Source: Sphingobacteriales bacterium
GTDB taxonomy: Bacteria; Bacteroidota; Bacteroidia; Chitinophagales; Chitinophagaceae
Reading direction: 5' to 3'
DNA: 10,135 nt
NCBI GenBank assembly: GCA_024640385.1
Contig: JAHEFC010000120.1
Location: forward strand, 1-10,135
A program made the translations under genes and the position numbers. The notes below the pieces were generated by a model. That model saw only the letters and a program-made list of their open reading frames with translations, was not told the DNA's origin and did not search any database. Of the stretch, positions 1 through 7,438 are shown one piece after another (position 1 is the first letter of the stretch; every line of letters begins with the position of its first letter).

Positions 1-1
1 A

Positions 2-1126
2 TGGCCAACGGTCAATGCCAACATCTCCAATACAGAAGCCATATCCAACCTTAACCAGGTATTGTCCAACGGCAGTGAGATCAAGCGTAACGGCGTTACC
101 AATAACGTGCTCAATGCCAACTTGCAGGCCACCTGGAGAATCTATAATGGAAGCCGGATCACCGCCACCAAAAAGAGGTATGAAGAACTGGAGAAGATCG
201 GAGAATTGAGTGTGACACAGGAAATGCAGCGGATCTCTTTCGATGTGCTGATCGCGTATTATAATATCGTCAGGCTGAACCAGCAGGTAAAAGCCACACA
301 GGCAATTATAGCACTTTCAGAAGAGCGGTACAATATTGCGAAAACAAGATTCGATGTGGGAAGCGCTGCCAAAACGGATATGCTGCAGTCAGGCATCGAT
401 ATGAATGAACAGCGTATTAACCTGAACAATATTGAACAGCAGATAAAGAATAACAAAGCCATTTTAAATACCATCCTGAAGCGCCCTGCGGATCTGGACT
501 TTGCTGTATCTGACTCTACTTTCCAGATCCCGCAACTGGATTATAATCTTGCTATTTCAAAGATAGATTCCCAGAACCTAACACTCCTGATCGCTGAAAG
601 AGAAAGGGCTGTACTGGTTGAAGAAAGAAGGATCATCAATTCACAGAGACTTCCGGTTCTGAGCCTTAACAGCACAACCAGTTATAACAGAACCAAGGCA
701 ACAGGTGGCTTCTTCCTGACCAACCAGACCTATGGTCCCAATATCGGGCTGGGGCTGGGTATCCCCATTTACAACTCTAACATTTTCAAAACGCAATTGA
801 AAGTAAATGAGGTTCAGCAAAAACAACAGAAGCTGCAAACCGAACTGATACGAACCCAGCTGCAACGGGATGTCTATGTTGCTTTTGAAGAGTTCCGTAA
901 CGCCGCACATGTTGCTGAAGTGGAAAGGATCAACGTGAAGATCGCCGAAGAAAATAATTTCATTTCCACCGAACGATTCAAGAAACTCCAGGGAAATACC
1001 ATTGAACTGCGCCAGGCGCAGTTAAGCCTTATTGAAGCGCAAGACAGGTACATCAATGCATTGTTCCGGGAGAAACTGGCGGCCACTGCCATCCAGCTGA
1101 TCCTTGGAGAAGTTGGTTCTGAATAG
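2..1126 (+). CDS. TolC-family outer membrane efflux protein (5' partial)
   Basis: The frame is open from base 2 to a TAG at 1124-1126, so this is the C-terminal 374 residues of a gene that starts before the window; the ATG at 62 is internal. The sequence has the two-fold repeat character of outer-membrane efflux proteins. Long polar, Gln/Asn-rich helices such as the stretches ending in ERYNIAKTRFDVGSAAKTDML and RTQLQRDVYVAFEEFRNA alternate with beta segments. The Gly-rich NIGLGLGIPIYNS matches the second-repeat strand, usually written as LSIPIFNGG. Proteins of this family form a trimeric outer-membrane channel with a periplasmic tunnel and work with an RND, ABC or MFS pump and an adaptor. Those partners would be expected upstream, outside the window, so the substrate is unknown. 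The gene converges on cdd with one base between the stops. Family assignment is strong; whether it serves drug, metal or protein export cannot be told. Confidence 0.9.
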   Translation, partial: WPTVNANISNTEAISNLNQVLSNGSEIKRNGVTNNVLNANLQATWRIYNGSRITATKKRYEELEKIGELSVTQEMQRISFDVLIAYYNIVRLNQQVKATQAIIALSEERYNIAKTRFDVGSAAKTDMLQSGIDMNEQRINLNNIEQQIKNNKAILNTILKRPADLDFAVSDSTFQIPQLDYNLAISKIDSQNLTLLIAERERAVLVEERRIINSQRLPVLSLNSTTSYNRTKATGGFFLTNQTYGPNIGLGLGIPIYNSNIFKTQLKVNEVQQKQQKLQTELIRTQLQRDVYVAFEEFRNAAHVAEVERINVKIAEENNFISTERFKKLQGNTIELRQAQLSLIEAQDRYINALFREKLAATAIQLILGEVGSE

Positions 1127-1127
1127 A

Positions 1128-1613
1128 TCAGGGCAATTCATCAGAAGTAAAAGCCAGGGGAAGTAAAGCACTGGCCGAAGGTATAATGTAGATCTCCCCT
1201 TTCAAACCGCCCAACACCAGCCTGACTGGCGCCCCTATTCTACCTTCATATTCTGTCAACACCTGCCTGCAAACGCCACAGGGAGAAATGGGATGATCGC
1301 TTGGAATGCCATTCCCGTTATAGCTTATGGCCATCGTTTTAATGGGTATATCCGGATGTAAAGACGATACGGCTGCCAGGGCCACCCTTTCCGCACAGAT
1401 ACCGGCAGGGAAAGAAGCATTCTCCTGGTTGGTCCCTGTTACCACTTCACCGTTCTCAAGCAATGCCGCAGCTCCCACATAGAAAGTTGAATAAGGAGCA
1501 TAGGCACTTTCTGTCACAGCCCTTGCTTTCACCAATAGACTGGCATCTTCCGGAGAAAGCTGACTTAAGCTTTCATACACTTCATATTCGAAACCAGCTG
1601 TGTGTTTGTGCAT
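1128..1613 (-). CDS. cdd: Cytidine deaminase
   Basis: Hydrolytically deaminates cytidine and deoxycytidine to uridine and deoxyuridine in pyrimidine salvage, in the cytoplasm. The 161-residue protein shows the zinc-site signature of the small homotetrameric class. Cys73-Ala74-Glu75 supplies a zinc ligand and the catalytic Glu, and PCGVCRQ (111-117) supplies zinc ligands Cys112 and Cys115. The preceding TNQENA (61-66) matches the ribose-binding NxEN segment, so Asn62 and Glu64 are likely substrate contacts. An N-terminal extension of about 20 residues makes it longer than the roughly 130-residue Bacillus enzyme. The ATG start lies 6 nt after the lepB stop with no clear Shine-Dalgarno sequence, so co-transcription with lepB is likely. 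Its TGA lies one base from the TolC stop, leaving no space for a dedicated terminator. Confidence 0.95.
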   Translation of the reverse strand: MHKHTAGFEYEVYESLSQLSPEDASLLVKARAVTESAYAPYSTFYVGAAALLENGEVVTGTNQENASFPAGICAERVALAAVSSLHPDIPIKTMAISYNGNGIPSDHPISPCGVCRQVLTEYEGRIGAPVRLVLGGLKGEIYIIPSASALLPLAFTSDELP

Positions 1614-1619
1614 GTATGG

Positions 1620-3146
1620 TCATTTAATGCTGCGAAACAACCTGCCCCATCTTGGCCCGTTTTGCCAGCTGAACCAGATCAGGGACGCTTTGCCCACCAC
1701 ATGGTCTTCAGGAACAAATCCCCAGAACCTTGAATCCTGTGAGTTATGGCGGTTATCTCCCATCAGCCAGTAATAGTTCATCTTGAACGTATAAGTATTC
1801 GTCTGTTGGCCGTTGATCAAAAAGATCCCACTCTTTTCTTCAAAGTCATTGCCCTCATACACGTCTATGATCCTCCTGTAGATGGCTATGTTTTCATGCG
1901 TAAGCGTCACAGTGGCTCCTTTCTTTGGAACCCATAAAGGCCCAAAATTATCTTCCGACCATTTATAATGGGTACTGTCGTAAGGAAATGTATTTCCAAA
2001 TCCGGCAGTGTTAAGATCCTTCTTCATTCCGCCTGGCGCTATGAATGGCTGCGCTTTCACTTTGTCGATCTGATCATTGGTCAGGTTCATTCTCCAGGTA
2101 TTAGGCACTCCGGGCACCTGCATCACATCCCTTTGTTCAGGGTCGTCAAGATCTACATTGAGTTCATTTTTCAGAAACTCTTCGGAGAAAAATTCCTTCC
2201 CATTGGTAGTGACATAATAATAGGTCTCTGACTTGGGTGGCTGCTCACCCGTTTGGCCGTTAACATATAAAACCCCGTCAACAATTTTAATGGTATCACC
2301 AGGAATACCTACGCAGCGCTTGATGAAATTCTCACGCTTGTCAACAGGTCTGACGATAATGTCATCTCTTTCTGCAAGCAATTGCTCCCTGGTTCCGCCC
2401 CTTTCCTGGTAGGCACGCAGGTAATCGTAATAATTGATCTCAGACTGGAACTCCTTGATCACTGTGTCCCCAACCGGATAATTGAAAACCATCACGTCAT
2501 TTCTTTCCACCGGGCTTTCAAAAATTCTCTTATATGGGATCCTGATCCATTCCAGGTAGCTCTTTGAATTAAAAATGGGAAGTGTATGATGCACGAAGGG
2601 AAATGATAACGGCGTGTTGGGAAGCCTCTGCCCGTAACTGGATTTATTTACAAATAGAAAATCATTCACCAGCAGGGTTTTTTCCATGGAGCCGGTTGGT
2701 ATGGTATAGGCCTCAAATACAAAGGTTCGTATAATGGTTGCAGCAACAACGGCAAACACAGCTGCGTCTATCCATTCCCGCGTGGAGGATTTCCTGTAGT
2801 CCTTCACCACCCTTAGCCCTGCATATCTTTCATTCTTAGAAAATCCCAGGTAAGGGAAATAAATGAATGGAATGAAAACCGCAGCTGCATGATGGAGTAC
2901 GGAAAACCTGCCAAAATGTTCAACAAATTTTATATATATCCAGATGCTGATGAACTGCCCTACGATGGGTATGAACTGCAGCCAGAACCAGTATTTTTTG
3001 AGTTCCATCTTTTCCACCATTTCCCAGGTGTTGTAATATGGAACTAGTGCTTTCCAGGATGTGATCCCTGCTTTTTTGAACATGCCATAAAGGCCAATAT
3101 GGAAACCAATCGTAGCGAGAATGAAAATGATCCAGCCGAAACTCAT
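1620..3146 (-). CDS. lepB: Signal peptidase I, long Bacteroidota form
   Basis: Membrane-bound serine protease that removes signal peptides from exported preproteins on the periplasmic face. The 508-residue protein has the conserved boxes. PTGSME (150-155) carries nucleophile Ser153. FIKRCVGIPGD (274-284) carries the general-base Lys276. MGDNRHNSQDSRFWG (462-476) is the box E motif. Four hydrophobic segments are visible at about 3-22, 52-73, 84-101 and 126-146. The first three form an N-terminal membrane region absent from the E. coli enzyme and resembling DUF5684; that domain name is from memory. About 180 residues separate the Lys box from box E, far more than in E. coli LepB (324 residues in total), which suggests a large insertion in the periplasmic domain. 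The ATG at 3146 follows a candidate promoter at 3168-3175. cdd follows 6 nt downstream. Confidence 0.96.
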   Translation of the reverse strand: MSFGWIIFILATIGFHIGLYGMFKKAGITSWKALVPYYNTWEMVEKMELKKYWFWLQFIPIVGQFISIWIYIKFVEHFGRFSVLHHAAAVFIPFIYFPYLGFSKNERYAGLRVVKDYRKSSTREWIDAAVFAVVAATIIRTFVFEAYTIPTGSMEKTLLVNDFLFVNKSSYGQRLPNTPLSFPFVHHTLPIFNSKSYLEWIRIPYKRIFESPVERNDVMVFNYPVGDTVIKEFQSEINYYDYLRAYQERGGTREQLLAERDDIIVRPVDKRENFIKRCVGIPGDTIKIVDGVLYVNGQTGEQPPKSETYYYVTTNGKEFFSEEFLKNELNVDLDDPEQRDVMQVPGVPNTWRMNLTNDQIDKVKAQPFIAPGGMKKDLNTAGFGNTFPYDSTHYKWSEDNFGPLWVPKKGATVTLTHENIAIYRRIIDVYEGNDFEEKSGIFLINGQQTNTYTFKMNYYWLMGDNRHNSQDSRFWGFVPEDHVVGKASLIWFSWQNGPRWGRLFRSIK

Positions 3147-3167
3147 GCGGGTTGTTTAAAATGTGGC

Positions 3168-3175
3168 CAAAAATA
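3168..3175 (-). promoter_or_regulatory. Candidate -7 promoter element for lepB-cdd
   Basis: On the minus strand this reads TATTTTTG, an exact match to the Bacteroidota -7 consensus TAnnTTTG. Its last base lies 22 nt before the lepB ATG, which implies a leader of roughly 15 nt. No good TTG -33 element is seen at the usual 17-23 nt spacing, so this is a moderate call from one element only. Confidence 0.4.
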
Positions 3176-3273
3176 CTATAATTCAACGACTCAGGATTTG
3201 TCGGCCCGTTTACAAATAAGTTACAATCTAACGCTATATTATAAAAGCATTAACAGATTTACTACCCGGAATA

Positions 3274-3298
3274 CCCGTTATTTTCTATTTTTAACGGG
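3274..3298. promoter_or_regulatory. 7-bp inverted repeat before the MerR gene: operator or leader hairpin
   Basis: CCCGTTA (3274-3280) and TAACGGG (3292-3298) form a perfect 7-bp inverted repeat with an 11-nt T-rich spacer, ending 6 nt before the MerR start codon. A third copy of the half-site core, CCCGTT, lies at 3205-3210 in the same divergent region. The spacer contains TATTTTTA (3286-3293), one mismatch from the -7 consensus TAnnTTTG. An operator for the adjacent MerR protein, possibly autoregulatory, is the simplest reading. A translation-blocking hairpin in the mRNA leader is the alternative. The repeat is seen directly; its function is inference. Confidence 0.4.
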
Positions 3299-3304
3299 CT
3301 CATC

Positions 3305-4180
3305 ATGAATACATTCACCATCAGGGACATAGAAAATCTGAGCGGGATCAAGGCGCATACATGGCGGGCCTGGGAGCAGCGCTATGGCATCATTCGTCCC
3401 TTGCGGAAGGACAGTAATCACCGCTTATACGGGATCGATGACCTCAAACATATCCTCCGGATATCCTACCTCTACGGCCAGGGCTATAAAATATCCCGTA
3501 TAGCTGATATGGATGAGAAGCAGATCAAATCACTTTCACTTGAATTCAAATCCAAAGGGACTCACGAAGTCTTCATCAACCAACTCATGGAAGCTTCCAT
3601 GGATTTTGATGAAGAACTGTTCAGAACTGCGCTGGATAACTCGATCCATACCCTGGGAATGGAAAAAGCAATGATCCTGGTGATATATCCATTTCTCAAT
3701 AAGATCGGCCTGCTGTGGATGACGGGTAATGTTATCCCGGCTCAGGAACATTTTGCATCAAATATTATCAGGAACAAGATCCTGATGGCAACGAACCAGC
3801 TGCCGCTGAAGAAAAAAAACAGTCTTAGGAAATATATACTCTTCAACCCTCCATTGGAATATCATGAAATACCGCTGCTTTTTGTCCAATACTGCCTGAA
3901 GCAGCGGGGAATAGACCATGTTCTCTTCGGGATCGATACCAGCGCCGAATACATCAAAGAATTCCTGCAGAAAAAAACCTTCACCCACCTGTTTCTTTTC
4001 ATGGCCACTAATTTCACCAACAGGGAAACGGGAGGATTTCTCGAAGATCTTACAATCAATTTCCCCGATCTGCAAATACAAGTAGCCGGATACAGTTTCA
4101 GGAACCTGGAACCTGCCGTTGAAGAGGGCATCAGGATTTTCAGCCAGGTGCAGGATTTTCTGAACGATCTCGATAGCTGA
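3305..4180 (+). CDS. MerR-family regulator with cobalamin-binding-like domain (CarH/LitR type)
   Basis: A 291-residue transcriptional regulator. Residues 1-70 form a MerR-type winged helix: TIRDIENLSGIKAHTWRAWE, then an RYG and an Arg-Leu-Tyr turn at about 26-42. A helical region at 90-165 contains Trp138, nine residues, then Glu148-His149. This is the W-x9-EH signature that caps adenosylcobalamin in CarH-type B12 photoreceptors. A Rossmann-like C-terminal domain (175-290) has LEYHEIP (184-190), the equivalent of the E/D-x-H-x-x-G B12 motif, keeping the His that would ligate cobalt (His187) but with Pro190 in place of Gly. The later VAGYSF (260-265) replaces the usual Gly-Gly turn. Light- or B12-dependent repression is therefore possible but not assured. 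In relatives such proteins often control carotenoid genes, and none is in view here. The gene is divergent from lepB and its TGA abuts the stop of the response regulator. Confidence 0.88.
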   Translation: MNTFTIRDIENLSGIKAHTWRAWEQRYGIIRPLRKDSNHRLYGIDDLKHILRISYLYGQGYKISRIADMDEKQIKSLSLEFKSKGTHEVFINQLMEASMDFDEELFRTALDNSIHTLGMEKAMILVIYPFLNKIGLLWMTGNVIPAQEHFASNIIRNKILMATNQLPLKKKNSLRKYILFNPPLEYHEIPLLFVQYCLKQRGIDHVLFGIDTSAEYIKEFLQKKTFTHLFLFMATNFTNRETGGFLEDLTINFPDLQIQVAGYSFRNLEPAVEEGIRIFSQVQDFLNDLDS

Positions 4181-5344
4181 TCAGCCCCTCAACATCACGT
4201 AACTGGCAACATCTTCAGCAGTGATGGTTTTGCCGGAAAGTATGATCAGCCTTTCCACCACATTCCTGAGTTCCCGGATATTTCCGGTCCAGTTATTCTG
4301 CTTGAGCGCTTCGATCGCTTCTTTATCAATCCCTTTTACCGGAATCCCGTATTCAGAACATATGGCATGGAGAAAATGGTGCACCAGGGCAGGTATATCA
4401 TCCCGCCGTTCATTGAGTGAGGGAACATGTATGATAATCACACTCAGGCGGTGGTATAGGTCGAGGCGGAAATTCTTTTCCTCAACTTCCTGCAGCAGGT
4501 CTTTATTGGTGGCTGCCACCACCCTTACATCAACACTGATGTCTTTGTCTCCACCTACCCTGGTGATCTTGCCCTCCTGCAATGCGCGTAATACTTTGGC
4601 CTGGGCACTCAAACTCATGTCACCGATCTCATCAAGAAATAAAGTCCCGCCATGTGCCTGTTCAAATTTTCCTATACGCTGTTTAACAGCAGAAGTAAAC
4701 GACCCCTTTTCATGACCGAACAGTTCGCTCTCAATCAGCTCGGTTGGAATGGCTGCACAGTTCACTTCGATCAACGGGGATTTGTTGCGGTTGCTTTTTT
4801 CATGCAGCCATCTTGCCACCAGTTCCTTGCCCACTCCGTTCTCCCCTGTTATAAGCACCCTTGCATCAGTGGGTGCAACTTTTTCTATAGTGTCCCTGAT
4901 CTTCAGGATGGCTGAAGATTCACCGATCATCTCCTCAACCTTGGTGACCTTCCGGCGTAATACTTTGGTTTCGGTGACCAGGTTGGTTTTGTCTGTGGCG
5001 TTGCGAATGGTGATCAACAGCCTGTTCAGATCCGGCGGTTTGGAAATATAGTCGTACGCCCCTTTTTTTACCGCCTCCACCGCAGTTTCAATGGTGCCAT
5101 GTCCTGAGATCATGATCACCGGCACATCCGGATTGGACTCCCGGGCCTTGTCGAGAAATTCTATGCCGTCCAGTTTGGGCATTTTGATATCACACAGCAC
5201 CACATCGTAAGCCTTCTCCCTGAATTTTTTCAGTCCCTCTTCGCCATCACTTGCTTCATCGATCTTATATCCTTCGTAAGACAGGATCTCAGACAGTGTT
5301 TTGCGTATCGCCCTTTCGTCATCAATGATCAGAACATTCGACAT
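4181..5344 (-). CDS. NtrC-family sigma-54 response regulator lacking the DNA-binding domain
   Basis: A two-component output protein of 387 residues. The receiver domain (1-120) has the acidic pair Asp8/Asp9, phospho-acceptor Asp52, Ser80 in the switch position and Lys102. The AAA+ sigma-54 interaction domain (about 138-365) has Walker A GENGVGKE (167-174), Walker B TLFLDE (234-239), candidate arginine fingers Arg293 and Arg299, and the sensor II GNIRELRN (354-361). The sigma-54-contacting loop reads GSFTSA (214-219) where the classic form is GAFTGA. The protein stops about 26 residues after sensor II, so the Fis-type helix-turn-helix of typical NtrC proteins (roughly 450-470 residues) is absent. 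The TGA lies against the stop of the opposing MerR gene and no HTH continues past it. FlgR of epsilonproteobacteria is a known precedent for activators working without DNA binding. No sensor kinase is adjacent. Confidence 0.93.
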   Translation of the reverse strand: MSNVLIIDDERAIRKTLSEILSYEGYKIDEASDGEEGLKKFREKAYDVVLCDIKMPKLDGIEFLDKARESNPDVPVIMISGHGTIETAVEAVKKGAYDYISKPPDLNRLLITIRNATDKTNLVTETKVLRRKVTKVEEMIGESSAILKIRDTIEKVAPTDARVLITGENGVGKELVARWLHEKSNRNKSPLIEVNCAAIPTELIESELFGHEKGSFTSAVKQRIGKFEQAHGGTLFLDEIGDMSLSAQAKVLRALQEGKITRVGGDKDISVDVRVVAATNKDLLQEVEEKNFRLDLYHRLSVIIIHVPSLNERRDDIPALVHHFLHAICSEYGIPVKGIDKEAIEALKQNNWTGNIRELRNVVERLIILSGKTITAEDVASYVMLRG

Positions 5345-5360
5345 GTAAGATGTTTAATCC

Positions 5361-5390
5361 TAAAGTTAATCATCAGAAGCTAACCCTCAA
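5361..5390 (-). promoter_or_regulatory. Candidate promoter for the response regulator gene
   Basis: On the minus strand, TTG (5388-5390) is followed after 19 nt by TAACTTTA (5361-5368). This is the Bacteroidota -33/-7 layout with one mismatch in the -7 box. The -33 element lies inside the 3' end of the TonB receptor gene, and the -7 box is 17 nt before the ATG. It could let the regulator be transcribed independently of the receptor. Prediction from pattern and spacing only. Confidence 0.38.
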
Positions 5391-7421
5391 GCCGGCAAAA
5401 TAATTTCTTTCCGGGGCCGGGTTATAATACCTTCTGCCAAAAGCATTTATATCATTTCCCAGGCTGTAAAGCTCATTCCCTGCATTGTCGATACCAGCAA
5501 ATATTTCGGTGGTTAATAGGTTTTTCCATTTATGCCGCCATCCTATCCTTCCCTGCCATAACCTGTAATCGTTCGCAAATACATCATTGGCATCGGTAAG
5601 CGGTAAGGAAGATGTGTAGTTGAAACTGGCATTCAGATAGAAACCAGCTTTGAACGATGCATCCAGGCCAGCAAGAATAACTTTTGAAGGCACCCCGGTG
5701 AGTTTGTTCCCCGAGTAATCATTGTTATTGACCTTATAATCCGAAAAAATAAAATCAAAGAAACTGGCACTTCCCCAGATCCGTAATTGCCTCAAAGAGC
5801 CATGGGTGTTATTGATCAAATAGCTCTCCATAGAAGCCTCCACTCCGTTTTGCCTGGTTCCACCCGCATTGACAAAATATTCCGCTCCCGAGGCATTGAT
5901 ACGCCTTACAATGGCATCTTCAAGCCTGAAGCTAAATACCGTAAGATCGAAATTGAACCTGGATCTCCAGCCCGAGCCTTTGATACCCGTTTCGTAGTTC
6001 CATCCATGTTCGGCCTGCAGATCGGAATAGATACCGCCGGCGGAAGGGCGTACTTCAGCAAGACTGGGAGCTGAATAACCTTTTGAGGCAGAAGCATGCA
6101 GGGAGATATTTTCGGTTATGCGGTAGAGTGCTGCCATACGGGGAACCAACTGCATGTCAAAGCCCAGGTCGACAGCTGGCGAAGGAGGAATTGTCCGTTC
6201 AATATTGTATCCATAGTCATTGATACTCAATCCTGCTTGCAGGGTCAGTTTATTAAAAAATCGAAGTTCAAGTTGAGTAAAAATAAATTGCTGATTTGAC
6301 CTCACATTATCCCTGACCAGGTTGTTGTCCGGCACGCCCCCATTGTTACCAGTACTGTCGATAGTGGAATACAGGTACTGCAATTCAGCTCCCGTGGTCC
6401 AGTTGATCACTGTATTCCCGTTTTTTTTGAGGTACTGGAATTTAGTTCTCAGGCCAAACCCGTCTTCTTTCCGTTTTTCATAGTTAGTGATGAAGGGATT
6501 TTCAAAATCAGTGAACGAGCCGGTTACTGTTGTACTGTTGGACCAGTCATCGTTGAAAGAATAGCGGTCAGTGAAGCCAATTACCACTGTTTTATTGTAA
6601 ACCGCAGCCTGTTGCTGAACAGCACCGGGGGTGACCGGTGTGCCCGGCCTGGCCTGGGTGGGGTCGGCATTCATTTGGGCCAGGGTAAGTCCCCCGGGGG
6701 TTCTATAGGCCAGGTTACCGTAAAGGAACAGGGCTTCCAGTTTATTTTTTCTGCCCGTTTGCCAGTTCAGGTTGGCCAGCGTCATATCCCTGCGCATCCT
6801 GCTGTTCTGACGATATCCATTGGACTGATAATGCGATTGCAGCACCTGTCCGTTCAGTTTTTCTGTTCCTCCCTGCCATTTTGCAACAGCCCCAAAGGTT
6901 CCAAAAGAACCTCCGTTCAACTGCGCCATGAAACGGTTCTTTTTCCCTTCTGTCCAACCCGGCTCACTCAGGGTAACCACCCCGCCCGTTCCCGCTCCAT
7001 ATACTGATCCTGCAGGACCCTTCAGAATTTCAACCTGCCCCAGGCCATTAAAATCCACCAGGTTCAGGTAGGTGTTCCCACCGGCATCGGTAAGCGGGAT
7101 ATCTTTCCAATAGATCTTTACGTTTCTAACGCCAAAGGGCGACCGAAGTAAACTGCCGCGGATAGACAGGCGATAACTTCCCGGGGAACGTTCCTCCATC
7201 CTCACGCCTGCGACAGTATTGAATACGGGAACCAGGGTGGTATTGGAGAAACGCTGCAGGTCACGGTTGGTAATGGTGCTGATGGAAGCAGGTACGTTCT
7301 GCTGCGAGGTCCGGGTCTCAAAGCCACGCACTTCGATCGCGTTCATAGAACGGATACTGTCCTGCGCAACCAGCGGCAGAACATTGATCATCGCTAAAAT
7401 AGCCAACAGCAACTTTTTCAT
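5373..7421 (-). CDS. TonB-dependent outer membrane receptor
   Basis: An outer-membrane beta-barrel importer energised by TonB-ExbBD. From the ATG at 7421 the protein has 682 residues. It begins with a Sec signal peptide, MKKLLLAILAMINVLPLVAQ. A possible TonB box follows near NAIEVRG (27-33). The plug domain spans about 40-150 and includes SIRGS (86-90) and the conserved plug end VEILKGPAGSVYGAGTGGVV (130-149). The barrel continues to a terminal aromatic Phe (AGLRVSF), the usual Omp-assembly signal. An in-frame TTG at 7433 would only add four residues ahead of a perfect signal peptide, so ATG is preferred. There is no SusC-type carboxypeptidase-like N-terminal domain and no SusD partner, so a small ligand such as a siderophore, metal chelate or cofactor fits better than glycan uptake. 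The substrate cannot be read from the sequence. The response regulator starts 28 nt downstream. Confidence 0.94.
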   Translation of the reverse strand: MKKLLLAILAMINVLPLVAQDSIRSMNAIEVRGFETRTSQQNVPASISTITNRDLQRFSNTTLVPVFNTVAGVRMEERSPGSYRLSIRGSLLRSPFGVRNVKIYWKDIPLTDAGGNTYLNLVDFNGLGQVEILKGPAGSVYGAGTGGVVTLSEPGWTEGKKNRFMAQLNGGSFGTFGAVAKWQGGTEKLNGQVLQSHYQSNGYRQNSRMRRDMTLANLNWQTGRKNKLEALFLYGNLAYRTPGGLTLAQMNADPTQARPGTPVTPGAVQQQAAVYNKTVVIGFTDRYSFNDDWSNSTTVTGSFTDFENPFITNYEKRKEDGFGLRTKFQYLKKNGNTVINWTTGAELQYLYSTIDSTGNNGGVPDNNLVRDNVRSNQQFIFTQLELRFFNKLTLQAGLSINDYGYNIERTIPPSPAVDLGFDMQLVPRMAALYRITENISLHASASKGYSAPSLAEVRPSAGGIYSDLQAEHGWNYETGIKGSGWRSRFNFDLTVFSFRLEDAIVRRINASGAEYFVNAGGTRQNGVEASMESYLINNTHGSLRQLRIWGSASFFDFIFSDYKVNNNDYSGNKLTGVPSKVILAGLDASFKAGFYLNASFNYTSSLPLTDANDVFANDYRLWQGRIGWRHKWKNLLTTEIFAGIDNAGNELYSLGNDINAFGRRYYNPAPERNYFAGLRVSF

Positions 7422-7430
7422 GGCCTGATC

Positions 7431-7438
7431 CAAAACTA
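7431..7438 (-). promoter_or_regulatory. Candidate -7 element for the TonB receptor gene
   Basis: On the minus strand this reads TAGTTTTG, an exact match to TAnnTTTG. An ATG trinucleotide 20 nt upstream is a one-mismatch version of the TTG -33 box. The element ends only 10 nt before the chosen ATG, giving a very short leader, and its first base (7438) is also the outer base of the adjacent inverted repeat. The short leader lowers confidence. Confidence 0.33.

Noticed and set aside
4181..4183. Frameshift or premature stop as the reason for the missing HTH in the response regulator
   Set aside because: Translating past the stop enters antisense of the MerR gene and shows no Fis-type helix-turn-helix, so no broken remnant is present here.
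4221..4715. 164-codon plus-strand open frame opposite the response regulator
   Set aside because: It lies wholly antisense to the AAA+ domain, whose motifs are unmistakable, and its translation shows no recognisable domain.
6612..7007. 131-codon plus-strand open frame opposite the TonB receptor
   Set aside because: Antisense to conserved plug and barrel sequence; a shadow frame.
5373..7421. SusC-type glycan importer
   Set aside because: No N-terminal carboxypeptidase-regulatory-like domain, a length under 700 residues, and no SusD lipoprotein gene beside it.
7422..7433. TTG start at 7433 for the TonB receptor, adding Met-Asp-Gln-Ala
   Set aside because: The ATG four codons later begins a textbook signal peptide (MKKLLLAILA), and the TTG lies inside the predicted -7 box.
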